Shown here: in pieces, positions 35,379 through 42,925 of the stretch
Layout: each line of letters begins with the position of its first letter
How positions within the stretch are numbered: position 1 is the stretch's first letter
NCBI RefSeq assembly: GCF_020523795.1
Contig: NZ_JAJALI010000003.1
Coordinates: forward strand, 558,001 to 622,000
Source: Ancylobacter sp. Lp-2
GTDB lineage: Bacteria > Pseudomonadota > Alphaproteobacteria > Rhizobiales > Xanthobacteraceae
Direction: 5' to 3'
Length of the DNA: 64,000 bases
Program-made: the position numbers and the translations under genes
The notes under the pieces: model-generated
The model's database searches: none
What the model saw: the letters and a program-made list of their open reading frames with translations, nothing else
Told to the model about the DNA's origin: nothing

Positions 35379-36710
35379 ATGTCGCTTTACCAGGCCGCCT
35401 ATTTCCTCGTCGCCATCGTCTTCGTCCTGCTCGTCACCGCGCGCGGCCGGGTACTGCCGCTGCTGGCGCTCCTCGTCGGCGCCGCCGGCTTCGGCTACGC
35501 GGCGGGCATGTCGACCAGCCACTTCACCAAGGCCTTCGGGCTCGGCTTCGCGCAAAGCGTGAACGGCCTCGGCCTCACCGTGCTGGCGGCGGCGTTCCTC
35601 GCCGCCATCGCCGATGCCGCCGGCGCCACCGCGTGGCTGCGGGAGAAGGCGCGCGGCTGGCGCACCCGCTCGGTGCCGCTGGCGGCGATCGGCCTCGTCT
35701 CCGGCGTCGCCTCGACCCCGGCCGCCGCCTTCGCGGTGCTGACCCCGCTGCTGCGCGCGCTCGGCGGCGGGGCGCCGCGCTCGGCCCTGACGCTCGGCCT
35801 GTCGCTGTCGGGCGCGCACGGCCTGCTGATCCCGGCGCCGGTAATGCTGGCGAGCGCCACCATCCTCGCCGCCGACTGGACGCTCGCCCTCGCCTATGGC
35901 CTGCCGGTGGCGGTGCTGGTCACCCTTGTCGGCTTCGGCTTCGCCCGCGCCACCGCCTCCGGCCGGCCGGTCGAGGCCAATTCCAGCGCGGCGGTGGATG
36001 GGAATAGCCTGCACGCGCCGAAGCGGGCGGCGCTCGCGCTGCTGCTCGTGAGCATCGGGCTTGTGGCGCTGCTGGTCACCCAGTCGCTCGGCGACATCGC
36101 CTCCGAGCCGCTGGGCGGCGGCTCCAACCGCGAATTCCTGCTGGCGCTCGGCCGGCCGCCGGTGCTGCTCATCGCCGGCGTGGCGCTGATGCTGCTGGTC
36201 AGCCTGCACCGCGAGGAAGGCGGCTTCAGCGAACGGGGCTGGGTCGGGCGCGGCCTCGCCTCGGCCGCCGGGCTGATCCTCCTGATCGGCGTCGCCGGCG
36301 GCCTCGCCAAGATGGCGCAGGAAACCGGCATGCCGGAGATGAACGCCGAACGGCTGCTGGGTTGCCATCCCGCCGGTGCACTGGCGCTGCTGCTGCCCTT
36401 CGCGGTGGCGGCCGTGATGAAGACGCTGCAGGGCTCTTCGCTGGTCGCCGCCATCACCGCGGCGGGCATGATGATGGAGCTCGCCACGCCGCTGGGCCTC
36501 GGCGACCCTACCGGACGGGCGCTGACCGCACTCGCCATCGGCGCCGGCGCCATGACCGCCTCGCATCTCAATGACGGACTGTTCTGGCTGGTGGCGAATG
36601 CCGGCCGCCTGTCGCCGGCCGCGGCGGTGGCGCGGTTCTCGCTGGGCACCGCGATCCAGGGCGGCGTGGCGCTGCTTGCCCTCATCTTGCTGCGTTTGGT
36701 CGCTAGCTGA
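35379..36710 (+). CDS. GntP-family permease (gluconate/organic-acid H+ symporter)
   Basis: A 443-residue membrane protein with about twelve hydrophobic segments. GntP-family marks are ITAAGMMMELA after QGSSLVAA, AMTASHLNDGLFWLV near the C-terminus, and SGAHGLLIPAPVMLASA in the middle. Family members import gluconate or related sugar acids with protons. The start at 35379 (MSLYQAAYFLV) begins the first membrane segment. The GH1 gene follows 23 bp later, so the two are probably cotranscribed; the substrate may be a sugar acid made from glucose or cellobiose. Confidence 0.85.
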   Translation: MSLYQAAYFLVAIVFVLLVTARGRVLPLLALLVGAAGFGYAAGMSTSHFTKAFGLGFAQSVNGLGLTVLAAAFLAAIADAAGATAWLREKARGWRTRSVPLAAIGLVSGVASTPAAAFAVLTPLLRALGGGAPRSALTLGLSLSGAHGLLIPAPVMLASATILAADWTLALAYGLPVAVLVTLVGFGFARATASGRPVEANSSAAVDGNSLHAPKRAALALLLVSIGLVALLVTQSLGDIASEPLGGGSNREFLLALGRPPVLLIAGVALMLLVSLHREEGGFSERGWVGRGLASAAGLILLIGVAGGLAKMAQETGMPEMNAERLLGCHPAGALALLLPFAVAAVMKTLQGSSLVAAITAAGMMMELATPLGLGDPTGRALTALAIGAGAMTASHLNDGLFWLVANAGRLSPAAAVARFSLGTAIQGGVALLALILLRLVAS

Positions 36711-36733
36711 GGTTTTCGGGGGGAGACCTGTCC

Positions 36734-38194
36734 ATGATCCGACGCCGCGACCTTCTGCTCGCCATGCCCGCCGGGCTGGCCGCCAGCGCCCTGCCGCGCG
36801 ACCTCGCGCTCGCCCAGGCCGCGCCCTCACCGGCCGCACCGCAGCCCGAGCTCAAGCTGCCTCCCGGCTTCATCCTCGGCGCCTCGACCTCGTCCTACCA
36901 GATCGAGGGCGCGGTGAACGAGGACGGGCGCGGCGCCTCGATCTGGGACACGTTCTCCCACACGCCCGGCCGCATCAAGGACGGCTCCAATGGCGACGTC
37001 GCCTGCGACCACTATCACCGCTTCGCCGAGGATGTGGAGCTGATGGCGCAGGCCGGCTTCGGCTCCTACCGCTTCTCCGTCGCCTGGCCGCGGGTGCAGC
37101 CGGACGGCGCCGGCGCGCCCAACGTGCCCGGCCTCGACTTCTACGACCGCCTCACCGACCGGCTGCTGGCGCGCGGGGTGAAGCCCTTCGCCTGCCTCTA
37201 CCACTGGGATCTGCCGCAGGCGCTGCAGGACAAGGGCGGCTGGACCAACCGCGATGTCGTCGGCCGCTTCACCGACTATGCGCAGCTCGTCGTCGCCCGG
37301 CTCGGCGATCGGGTGCCGCGCTGGGCGATGCTGAACGAGCCCTCGGTGCATGCCATCTTCGGCCATGCCTTCGGCAATCACGCGCCGGGCATGACCGGCT
37401 GGAAGAACTACCTCGCCGCCCAGCACCACATGAACCTCGCGCAGGGCAGCGCCATCCGCGCGCTGCGCGCCGCGCACCCCAAGCTCGGCCTCGGAACGGT
37501 GTTCTCGCTGCAGCCGGTGCTGCCGGCGACCGGCAAGCCGGAGGACGCGGCGGCGGCGGTGCGCTTCGACGCCGCCTGGAACGGCAACAATCTCGACCCG
37601 CTGTTCCATGGCCGCTACCCGGAGATCAGCGCCGCCGACTTCGCGCCCTTCATCAGGGAAGGCGACCTCGACGCCATCAAGGTGCCGGTCGATTTCCTCG
37701 GGGTGAACTATTACGGCCGCGCCCATGTGGTCGATGACCCCAACGGGGTGATCGCCGGCGCCGGCTGGGGGCCGCACCCGCCGGGCACCCGCACCACCGC
37801 CATGGCCTGGCCGATCGAGCCGCAGGGCCTCGTCGAGGTGCTCGCCCGGCTGCGCGACGACTACGGCAATCCGCAGACCTTCGTCACCGAGAACGGCGCC
37901 GCCTATGACGACCCGGCGCCGAAGGGCGGCGCGGTCGACGATCCCGCGCGCACCGCCTTCATCCGCGACCATCTGCTGGCCTGCCAGCGGGCGATCACCG
38001 AGGGCTGCGCGCTGAAGGGCTATTACGTCTGGTCGCTGCTCGACAATTTCGAATGGGCGGAAGGCTATAGCCGCCGCTTCGGCATCATCCACGTCGACTT
38101 CGCCACGCTCCAGCGCACGCCGAAGACCTCCTTCGCCTATCTGGCGGCGGTGGCGAGCGGCGCGCCGACCGGCACGATCCTCACCGGCCCATAA
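36734..38194 (+). CDS. Tat-exported beta-glucosidase, glycoside hydrolase family 1
   Basis: A 486-residue GH1 enzyme. The N-terminus MIRRRDLLLAMPAGLAASA with twin arginines and a following hydrophobic run to about residue 29 (ALAQA) looks like a Tat signal. The catalytic acid/base lies in WAMLNEPSV and the nucleophile in FVTENGAAYDD. SSYQIEGAVNEDGRGASIWD and the late NFEWAEGYSRRFG complete the family pattern. It would release glucose from cellobiose or aryl glucosides in the periplasm, fitting the neighbouring secreted GH5. Most bacterial GH1 enzymes are cytosolic, so export is notable. Confidence 0.9.
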   Translation: MIRRRDLLLAMPAGLAASALPRDLALAQAAPSPAAPQPELKLPPGFILGASTSSYQIEGAVNEDGRGASIWDTFSHTPGRIKDGSNGDVACDHYHRFAEDVELMAQAGFGSYRFSVAWPRVQPDGAGAPNVPGLDFYDRLTDRLLARGVKPFACLYHWDLPQALQDKGGWTNRDVVGRFTDYAQLVVARLGDRVPRWAMLNEPSVHAIFGHAFGNHAPGMTGWKNYLAAQHHMNLAQGSAIRALRAAHPKLGLGTVFSLQPVLPATGKPEDAAAAVRFDAAWNGNNLDPLFHGRYPEISAADFAPFIREGDLDAIKVPVDFLGVNYYGRAHVVDDPNGVIAGAGWGPHPPGTRTTAMAWPIEPQGLVEVLARLRDDYGNPQTFVTENGAAYDDPAPKGGAVDDPARTAFIRDHLLACQRAITEGCALKGYYVWSLLDNFEWAEGYSRRFGIIHVDFATLQRTPKTSFAYLAAVASGAPTGTILTGP

Positions 38195-38245
38195 GCGGCT
38201 GGTGGGCGGGCGGCCGGTGCCCGCTCGGCGGGGACCCGACATGCA

Positions 38246-38263
38246 ACCGACACATATGTCGGT
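38246..38263. promoter_or_regulatory. Palindrome upstream of the acyl carrier protein gene
   Basis: Inverted repeat ACCGACA-CATA-TGTCGGT, flanked by a second pair ACATGC (38239-38244) and GCATGT (38271-38276). It lies about 95 bp before the ACP start in an otherwise empty 164-bp gap, the position of an operator. The cognate regulator is unknown. Confidence 0.5.
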
Positions 38264-38358
38264 CAATGACGCATGTTGCTCGAACCGCCCCAGTTCGTGC
38301 TACCTAACATCCTCCCGAGCCCGCGCCCCGCGCGGAGCGTCACAGACCGAGCCGAGGC

Positions 38359-38628
38359 ATGCGTACAGACGACCCCGCCATTGCCGAAATCGTCGATTTC
38401 ATCTCCGCCGAGGTGGGGGTCGATTCGTCCCTGCTGACCCCGGACACCCCGGTGTCCGAACTCGGCATCTCCTCGCTCGACCTCATCGAGACGATCTTCA
38501 AGCTCGAAGGCCGCTTCGGCATCGAGATCCCCAATGACGGCCCGCTCAACGGCACCGACGTCACCGTCGGCGCGCTGGCCGGCCATGTCGCGGCGCTGAT
38601 CCACGCCAAGCAGGCCGGCACCGCCTGA
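38359..38628 (+). CDS. Dedicated acyl carrier protein
   Basis: An 89-residue acyl carrier protein. The phosphopantetheine serine is Ser39 in LGISSLDLIETIF, in the expected four-helix layout, with acidic helix II. The sequence differs from housekeeping AcpP. It ends in a TGATG overlap with the ketoacyl synthase gene, so the two are coupled. A lone ACP plus one ketosynthase resembles the nodF-nodE arrangement of rhizobia and suggests elongation of a special acyl chain. No acyltransferase, dehydratase or sugar gene is adjacent, so the product is unknown. Confidence 0.88.
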   Translation: MRTDDPAIAEIVDFISAEVGVDSSLLTPDTPVSELGISSLDLIETIFKLEGRFGIEIPNDGPLNGTDVTVGALAGHVAALIHAKQAGTA

Positions 38629-39839
38629 TGCCCCGCGTCGCCATTACCGGGCTCGGCTCGCTCTCGGCGCTCGGCACCGACGTCGCCGCGCATCTCGCCG
38701 GGCTGAAGGCCGGCACGGTCGGCATCGGCGAGACGCAGGGCATCGACGTCTCCTCGATGAAGACGAAGATCTCCGCGCAGGTGAAGGGCTTCGCGCCGGA
38801 GCAGCATTTCGAGCCGCGCCAGCTCGGGCTGATCGACCGCACCTCGCAATTTGCCGTCACCGTCGCCCGGCAGGCGCTGGCCGATGCCGGCCCGGCGCTG
38901 GAAGGCCTGGAGCGCCACCGCGCCGGCGCCGTCTTCGCCGCCTCGGTCGGCTTCCACGCCGTCGACGACAGCTACCACAAGCTCTATGCCGAGAAGGCGC
39001 CGCGCCCGCACCCCTTCACCGTGCCGCGCGCCATGCCGAGCAGCCAGGTGAGCCATGTGACCATGGATCTCGGCATCCACGGCCCGGCCTTCTCCATCGC
39101 CTCGGCCTGCTCCTCGGCGTCGCACTCCATCGGCACCGCCTTCCACATGATCCGTTCCGGCATGCTGGACGTCGCCATCGCCGGCGGCGGGGAATCGCAG
39201 CTCACCTACGGCATGCTGAAGAGCTGGGAAGCGCTGCGCGTGCTCTCGCCTGACGGCTGCCGGCCGTTCTCCAAGGATCGCAACGGCCTCGTTATCGGCG
39301 AGGGCGCCGGCGCGGCGGTGCTGGAGAACATGGACCGCGCCATCGCCCGCGGCGCCACCATCCATGCCGAGCTGATCGGCTTCGGCATGAGCGCCGACGG
39401 CATGGACATCACCGCCCCCGACATGGCGAGCGCGGCGGCCTCGATGCGCTTCGCGCTGGAGGATGCCGGCTTGGCACCGGAAGCCATCGACTATGTGAGC
39501 GCGCACGGCACCGCCACCGCGCTGAACGACAAGACCGAGGCGGCGGCGCTGCGGCTGGTGTTCGGCGAGCATCTCGGCCGGCTGCCGGTGTCGTCGTCGA
39601 AATCGCAATACGGCCACACGATGAACGCCTCCGGCGCGCTGGACTTCGTCACCACCGTGCTGGCGCTGCGCGAGGGCTTCCTGCCGCCGACCATGGGCTT
39701 CACCATGCCCGATCCCGACTGCGACCTCGACTGCGTGCCGAATGCCGCGCGTGCCGGCGCGCCGGAGCATGCGCTGTCGTCGAGCTTCGCCTTTGGCGGG
39801 CTGAACGCGGTGCTGGCGCTGAAGCGCTATCCGGGCTGA
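38628..39839 (+). CDS. Beta-ketoacyl-ACP synthase, FabF/NodE type
   Basis: A 403-residue condensing enzyme. The catalytic Cys is in SIASACSSASHS, the two active-site histidines in VSAHGTATALND and QYGHTMNASGA, and the C-terminal glycine-rich FAFGGLNAVLAL is present. The middle region CRPFSKDRNGLVIGEGAG is shared with FabF and NodE. All catalytic residues are intact, so it should condense malonyl-ACP with an acyl primer. It is coupled to the ACP gene before it and convergent with a LysR gene. It is not in a fab gene cluster, which points to specialised lipid synthesis, but no product can be named. Confidence 0.88.
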   Translation: MPRVAITGLGSLSALGTDVAAHLAGLKAGTVGIGETQGIDVSSMKTKISAQVKGFAPEQHFEPRQLGLIDRTSQFAVTVARQALADAGPALEGLERHRAGAVFAASVGFHAVDDSYHKLYAEKAPRPHPFTVPRAMPSSQVSHVTMDLGIHGPAFSIASACSSASHSIGTAFHMIRSGMLDVAIAGGGESQLTYGMLKSWEALRVLSPDGCRPFSKDRNGLVIGEGAGAAVLENMDRAIARGATIHAELIGFGMSADGMDITAPDMASAAASMRFALEDAGLAPEAIDYVSAHGTATALNDKTEAAALRLVFGEHLGRLPVSSSKSQYGHTMNASGALDFVTTVLALREGFLPPTMGFTMPDPDCDLDCVPNAARAGAPEHALSSSFAFGGLNAVLALKRYPG

Positions 39840-39867
39840 CGCCCCGCGTCGCTATCGGGAGCCGCGC

Positions 39868-40839
39868 TCAGGGCTCGACCCGGAATTCCGCTCCCAGCCA
39901 ATCGCCGCCGAGCGCCTGCACGGCGGGAAGCTGCACCGCCAGCTGTGTCCGGCAGAAGCCGGCGATCTCGCGCGGCAGGCGACCTAATTCCTGCCGCCGG
40001 GCGATCAGCGTCAGGTGGCGGGCGAAGGCCGGGCCCGGCAGCGGCCGGCAGGCGAAGCCGTCGAGCGGCACCGCCGCTTCGAGGATGCACAGCGGCGTCG
40101 TCACCGCGAAGCCGGCGCCGGCGGCGACGCTCGCCGTCACCCCATAGGGCGTGTCGAATTCCAGCCGCCGCGGCAAATCGAGCCGCAGCCGCCGCAAATG
40201 CCGCTCCACCTCCATGCCGGTCTTGGAACGGGCGGAGAAGCGCACCAGCGGCAGGCGCTCGCACAGCTGCGCGAGATCGGCGGGCCGGGCCGGCGCCGGC
40301 AGGGCGGCCGGCATCAGCAGCACATAGGGCTCGGTGAGCAGCGACCAGCGCTCCAGCCCCTCGATCTCGTCGAGGTCGTCGGCGCCGACCAGGAGGTCGA
40401 GCTGGCGGGTGAGCAGCGCCCCGGCATGCGAGGCGGTGAGGCCGGAGAGCACCGAAGCCTGCTCGGCCATTTCGGTGAGCTTGCCGGCCAGCGGCGCCAT
40501 CAGCGTGCGCGACAGCGAATCGACGAGGCCGGCGCGCAGCAGCGGCAGGCGGGCATGCTCGGCCTCGCGCAGCAGCGGCGCGATCTGCCGCGCCTCCGAG
40601 AGCAAGGCGCTCGCCCGCTGGCGCAACGCGCCGCCGGCGCCGGTGAGGGCGAGCGGGCGGGCGCTGCGGTCGAACAGCGCGACGCCGATGCGGCGTTCCA
40701 GCTCGGCGATGGCCTGCGACACCGCCGGCTGGGTGAGCGCGAGGCGCCGCGCCGCCGCCGCCATGGTGCCGGCGTCGCAGACGGCGAGGAAGATATCCAG
40801 TGCGCGCAGGTCGAAGGGCAGCGTATCGGCGGGGGGCAT
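39868..40839 (-). CDS. LysR-family transcriptional regulator
   Basis: A 323-residue LysR regulator. The helix-turn-helix is at about 10-65 (LRALDIFLAVCDAGTMAAAARRLALTQPAVSQAI region), followed by the effector domain. It is divergent from the four-subunit oxidase operon starting at 41412, separated by 572 bp, and convergent with the ketoacyl synthase gene. Control of the oxidase operon is possible by position, but the long gap with a dispersed repeat makes this weak. Confidence 0.85.
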   Translation of the reverse strand: MPPADTLPFDLRALDIFLAVCDAGTMAAAARRLALTQPAVSQAIAELERRIGVALFDRSARPLALTGAGGALRQRASALLSEARQIAPLLREAEHARLPLLRAGLVDSLSRTLMAPLAGKLTEMAEQASVLSGLTASHAGALLTRQLDLLVGADDLDEIEGLERWSLLTEPYVLLMPAALPAPARPADLAQLCERLPLVRFSARSKTGMEVERHLRRLRLDLPRRLEFDTPYGVTASVAAGAGFAVTTPLCILEAAVPLDGFACRPLPGPAFARHLTLIARRQELGRLPREIAGFCRTQLAVQLPAVQALGGDWLGAEFRVEP

Positions 40840-41050
40840 AAATATTCCTGGCGATCGTCGTGTGGTTTCGTCCTGTAGCTGGGCGCCAGCTATTCGTCAT
40901 GGCGGCAGGGCCGGAGGTGAAGGAACCACGCCCCGCCATCCGTGCCATCCCGCTTCAGTCCGCGACCGCCCGGATAGCCCCTTCTTGGCTTCCCTCTTCC
41001 CGCCCGAACCCGGCTTGTTGCCGGGGTCGGTTCCGGCGATGTCGAAGCCG

Positions 41051-41144
41051 GAGAGGTGGCCCGCGCAGCGGGTCAGTGACGGGGGACAACATTGGGAGCC
41101 GTGGAGCCCCCTCTCCCCACCCCTCTCCCCGCGGGGAGAGGGAG
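41051..41144. repeat. Dispersed palindromic repeat, copy 1
   Basis: A 94-bp element starting GAGAGGTGGCCC and ending in the palindrome CCTCTCCCC-GC-GGGGAGAGG. It aligns with 51781-51875 at all but about ten positions. Both copies lie in intergenic DNA on the same strand. Confidence 0.85.
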
Positions 41145-41372
41145 TCCTCGGCGCGCCCGGTCGAAATGTCATCCCGGACGAATGAAAGCCCAACCGGGAT
41201 CACGCAGACGTCCAGGTATCCACCAGCCAGGAATCCCCCGGCTCTCCACCCCGCTCCCAACGAAGCGAAAGGGCAGCCCGTCCAAGCACTCCGGCGGGTG
41301 AAGGTTTGGAGGAACCACCATTCCTTCGCCGGCACTATAATCAAAACTTATATTATCACCATCCCGCGCAGC

Positions 41373-41394
41373 CTCTATAGCTATCCGCATAGAG
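41373..41394. promoter_or_regulatory. Inverted repeat before the sox/mgd operon
   Basis: CTCTAT-N10-ATAGAG, ending 17 bp before the first ATG of the operon and following an AT-rich stretch. The position fits an operator; the regulator is unknown, the divergent LysR protein being one candidate. Confidence 0.4.
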
Positions 41395-41411
41395 CCAGCG
41401 AGCTGCCCCGA

Positions 41412-42662
41412 ATGCGCTATTCCTTCCTGAGTGTCCTCAAGAACGGCTTCACCGGCCAGTCCGGGTGGAAACCCGCCTGGCGCGACGCCGCCCCCAAGCC
41501 CGCCTATGACGTGATCATCGTCGGCGGCGGCGGCCACGGCCTCGCCACCGCCTTCTACCTCGCCAGCGAGCACGGTATCCGCAACATCGCGGTGCTGGAG
41601 AAGGGGCATATCGGCTCCGGCAATGCCGGGCGCAACACCACGATCATCCGCTCCAACTACCTGCTGCCCGGCAACGAACCGTTCTACGAATGGTCGATGA
41701 AGCTGTGGGAAGGGCTGGAGCAGGCGCTGAACTACAACGCCATGGTCAGCCAGCGCGGCATCCTCAACCTCTACCATTCCGACGCCCAGCGCGACGCCTA
41801 TGCCCGGCGCGGCAACGCCATGCGCCTCGCCGGTGCCGACAGCGAGCTGCTGGACCGCGAGGGCGTGCGGGCGATGTACCCGTTCCTCGACTTCGACAAT
41901 GCCCGCTTCCCGATCCAGGGCGGGCTGGCGCAGCGCCGTGGCGGCACCGCCCGCCACGACGCCGTGGTGTGGGGCTATGCCCGCGCCGCCGACCAGCTCG
42001 GCGTCGACATCGTGCAGAATTGCGAAGTGACCGGCTTCCTCACCGAGGGCGACGCCATTGTCGGGGTGGAAACCTCGCGCGGTCCCATTCGCGCCGGCAA
42101 GGTCGGCCTCGCGGTGGCCGGCTCCTCTTCGCGGGTGGCCCAGCAGGCCGGTCTCCGGCTGCCGATGGAGAGCCACGTGCTGCAGGCCTTTGTCTCCGAG
42201 GGGCTGAAGCCGCTGGTCGACGGCGTCATCACCTTCGGCGCCGGGCATTTCTACATCAGCCAGTCCGACAAGGGCGGCCTCGTCTTCGGCGGCGACATCG
42301 ACGGCTACAATTCCTATGCCCAGCGCGGCAACCTCCCGGTGGTCGAGGATGTCGCCGAGAGCGGCATGGCGCTGATGCCGCGCATCGGCCGGCTGCGGCT
42401 CCTGCGCATGTGGGGCGGCATCATGGACATGTCGATGGACGGCTCGCCGATCATCGACCGCACGCCCCGGCCGGGGCTCTACCTCAATTCCGGCTGGTGC
42501 TATGGCGGCTTCAAGGCCACGCCGGCCTCGGGCTGGTGCTTCGCGCACCTGCTCGCCACCGACACCCCGCACGCGACCGGCACCGCCTTCAAGCTCGACC
42601 GCTTCCGCACCGGCCATCTCATCGACGAGAAGGGAGTCGGCGCCCAGCCGAACCTGCACTGA
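41412..42662 (+). CDS. soxB/mgdA: Sarcosine oxidase-like beta subunit (probable N-methylglutamate dehydrogenase subunit)
   Basis: A 416-residue flavoprotein. It has the N-terminal FAD motif VIIVGGGGHGLATAFYLASEHG, SGNAGRNTTIIRSNYL, the His of ARHDAVVWGYARAAD that in the sarcosine-oxidase beta subunit carries covalent FMN, and the C-terminal GGIMDMSMDGSPIID and NSGWCYGGFKATPASG. The start at 41412 gives MRYSFLSVLKNG, the normal N-terminus. It overlaps the next gene (TGATG). Four-subunit enzymes of this type demethylate sarcosine, or N-methylglutamate in the methylamine pathway; the mgs/gmaS genes nearby favour the latter. Sequence alone does not separate the two. Confidence 0.9.
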   Translation: MRYSFLSVLKNGFTGQSGWKPAWRDAAPKPAYDVIIVGGGGHGLATAFYLASEHGIRNIAVLEKGHIGSGNAGRNTTIIRSNYLLPGNEPFYEWSMKLWEGLEQALNYNAMVSQRGILNLYHSDAQRDAYARRGNAMRLAGADSELLDREGVRAMYPFLDFDNARFPIQGGLAQRRGGTARHDAVVWGYARAADQLGVDIVQNCEVTGFLTEGDAIVGVETSRGPIRAGKVGLAVAGSSSRVAQQAGLRLPMESHVLQAFVSEGLKPLVDGVITFGAGHFYISQSDKGGLVFGGDIDGYNSYAQRGNLPVVEDVAESGMALMPRIGRLRLLRMWGGIMDMSMDGSPIIDRTPRPGLYLNSGWCYGGFKATPASGWCFAHLLATDTPHATGTAFKLDRFRTGHLIDEKGVGAQPNLH

Positions 42663-42925
42663 TGCGCATCCCCTGTCCCTATTGCGGCGCGCGCGACGCC
42701 AGCGAATTCGCCTATCTCGGCGACGCGACCCTCACCCGTCCCGATCCGGCGGCGCCGGACGCGGACGAGGCGTTCCACGCCTATGTCTATCTGCGCGACA
42801 ACCCGGCCGGGGCGCATTCGGAATGGTGGTACCATTCCGCCGGCTGCCGCCGCTGGGTGAAGGTGGCGCGCGACACCACCAGCCACGCCATCGCCGGCGC
42901 CGAACTGGCGGGAGGCGCCCGATGA
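42662..42925 (+). CDS. soxD/mgdB: Sarcosine oxidase-like delta subunit
   Basis: An 87-residue zinc subunit. Cys5, Cys8, His58 and Cys62 match, shifted by one, the zinc ligands of the heterotetrameric sarcosine oxidase delta subunit. WWYHSAGCRRW and the C-terminal VARDTTSH are typical. It overlaps the beta gene by one base and the alpha gene by four, so the stoichiometric subunits are translationally coupled. Confidence 0.92.
   Translation: MRIPCPYCGARDASEFAYLGDATLTRPDPAAPDADEAFHAYVYLRDNPAGAHSEWWYHSAGCRRWVKVARDTTSHAIAGAELAGGAR

Larger units (their letters stand above)
40840..41411. other. 572-bp gap between LysR and the sox/mgd operon
   Basis: Contains a dispersed repeat (41051-41144), an ATCCCGG...CCGGGAT inverted pair around 41170-41200, and an AT-rich promoter-like end from about 41330 with TATAAT at 41336-41341. 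No gene is seen. Confidence 0.6.

Noticed and set aside
41051-41144. The dispersed repeat as an insertion sequence
   Set aside because: Too short for a transposase and without a coding frame; it fits a REP/MITE-like element better.
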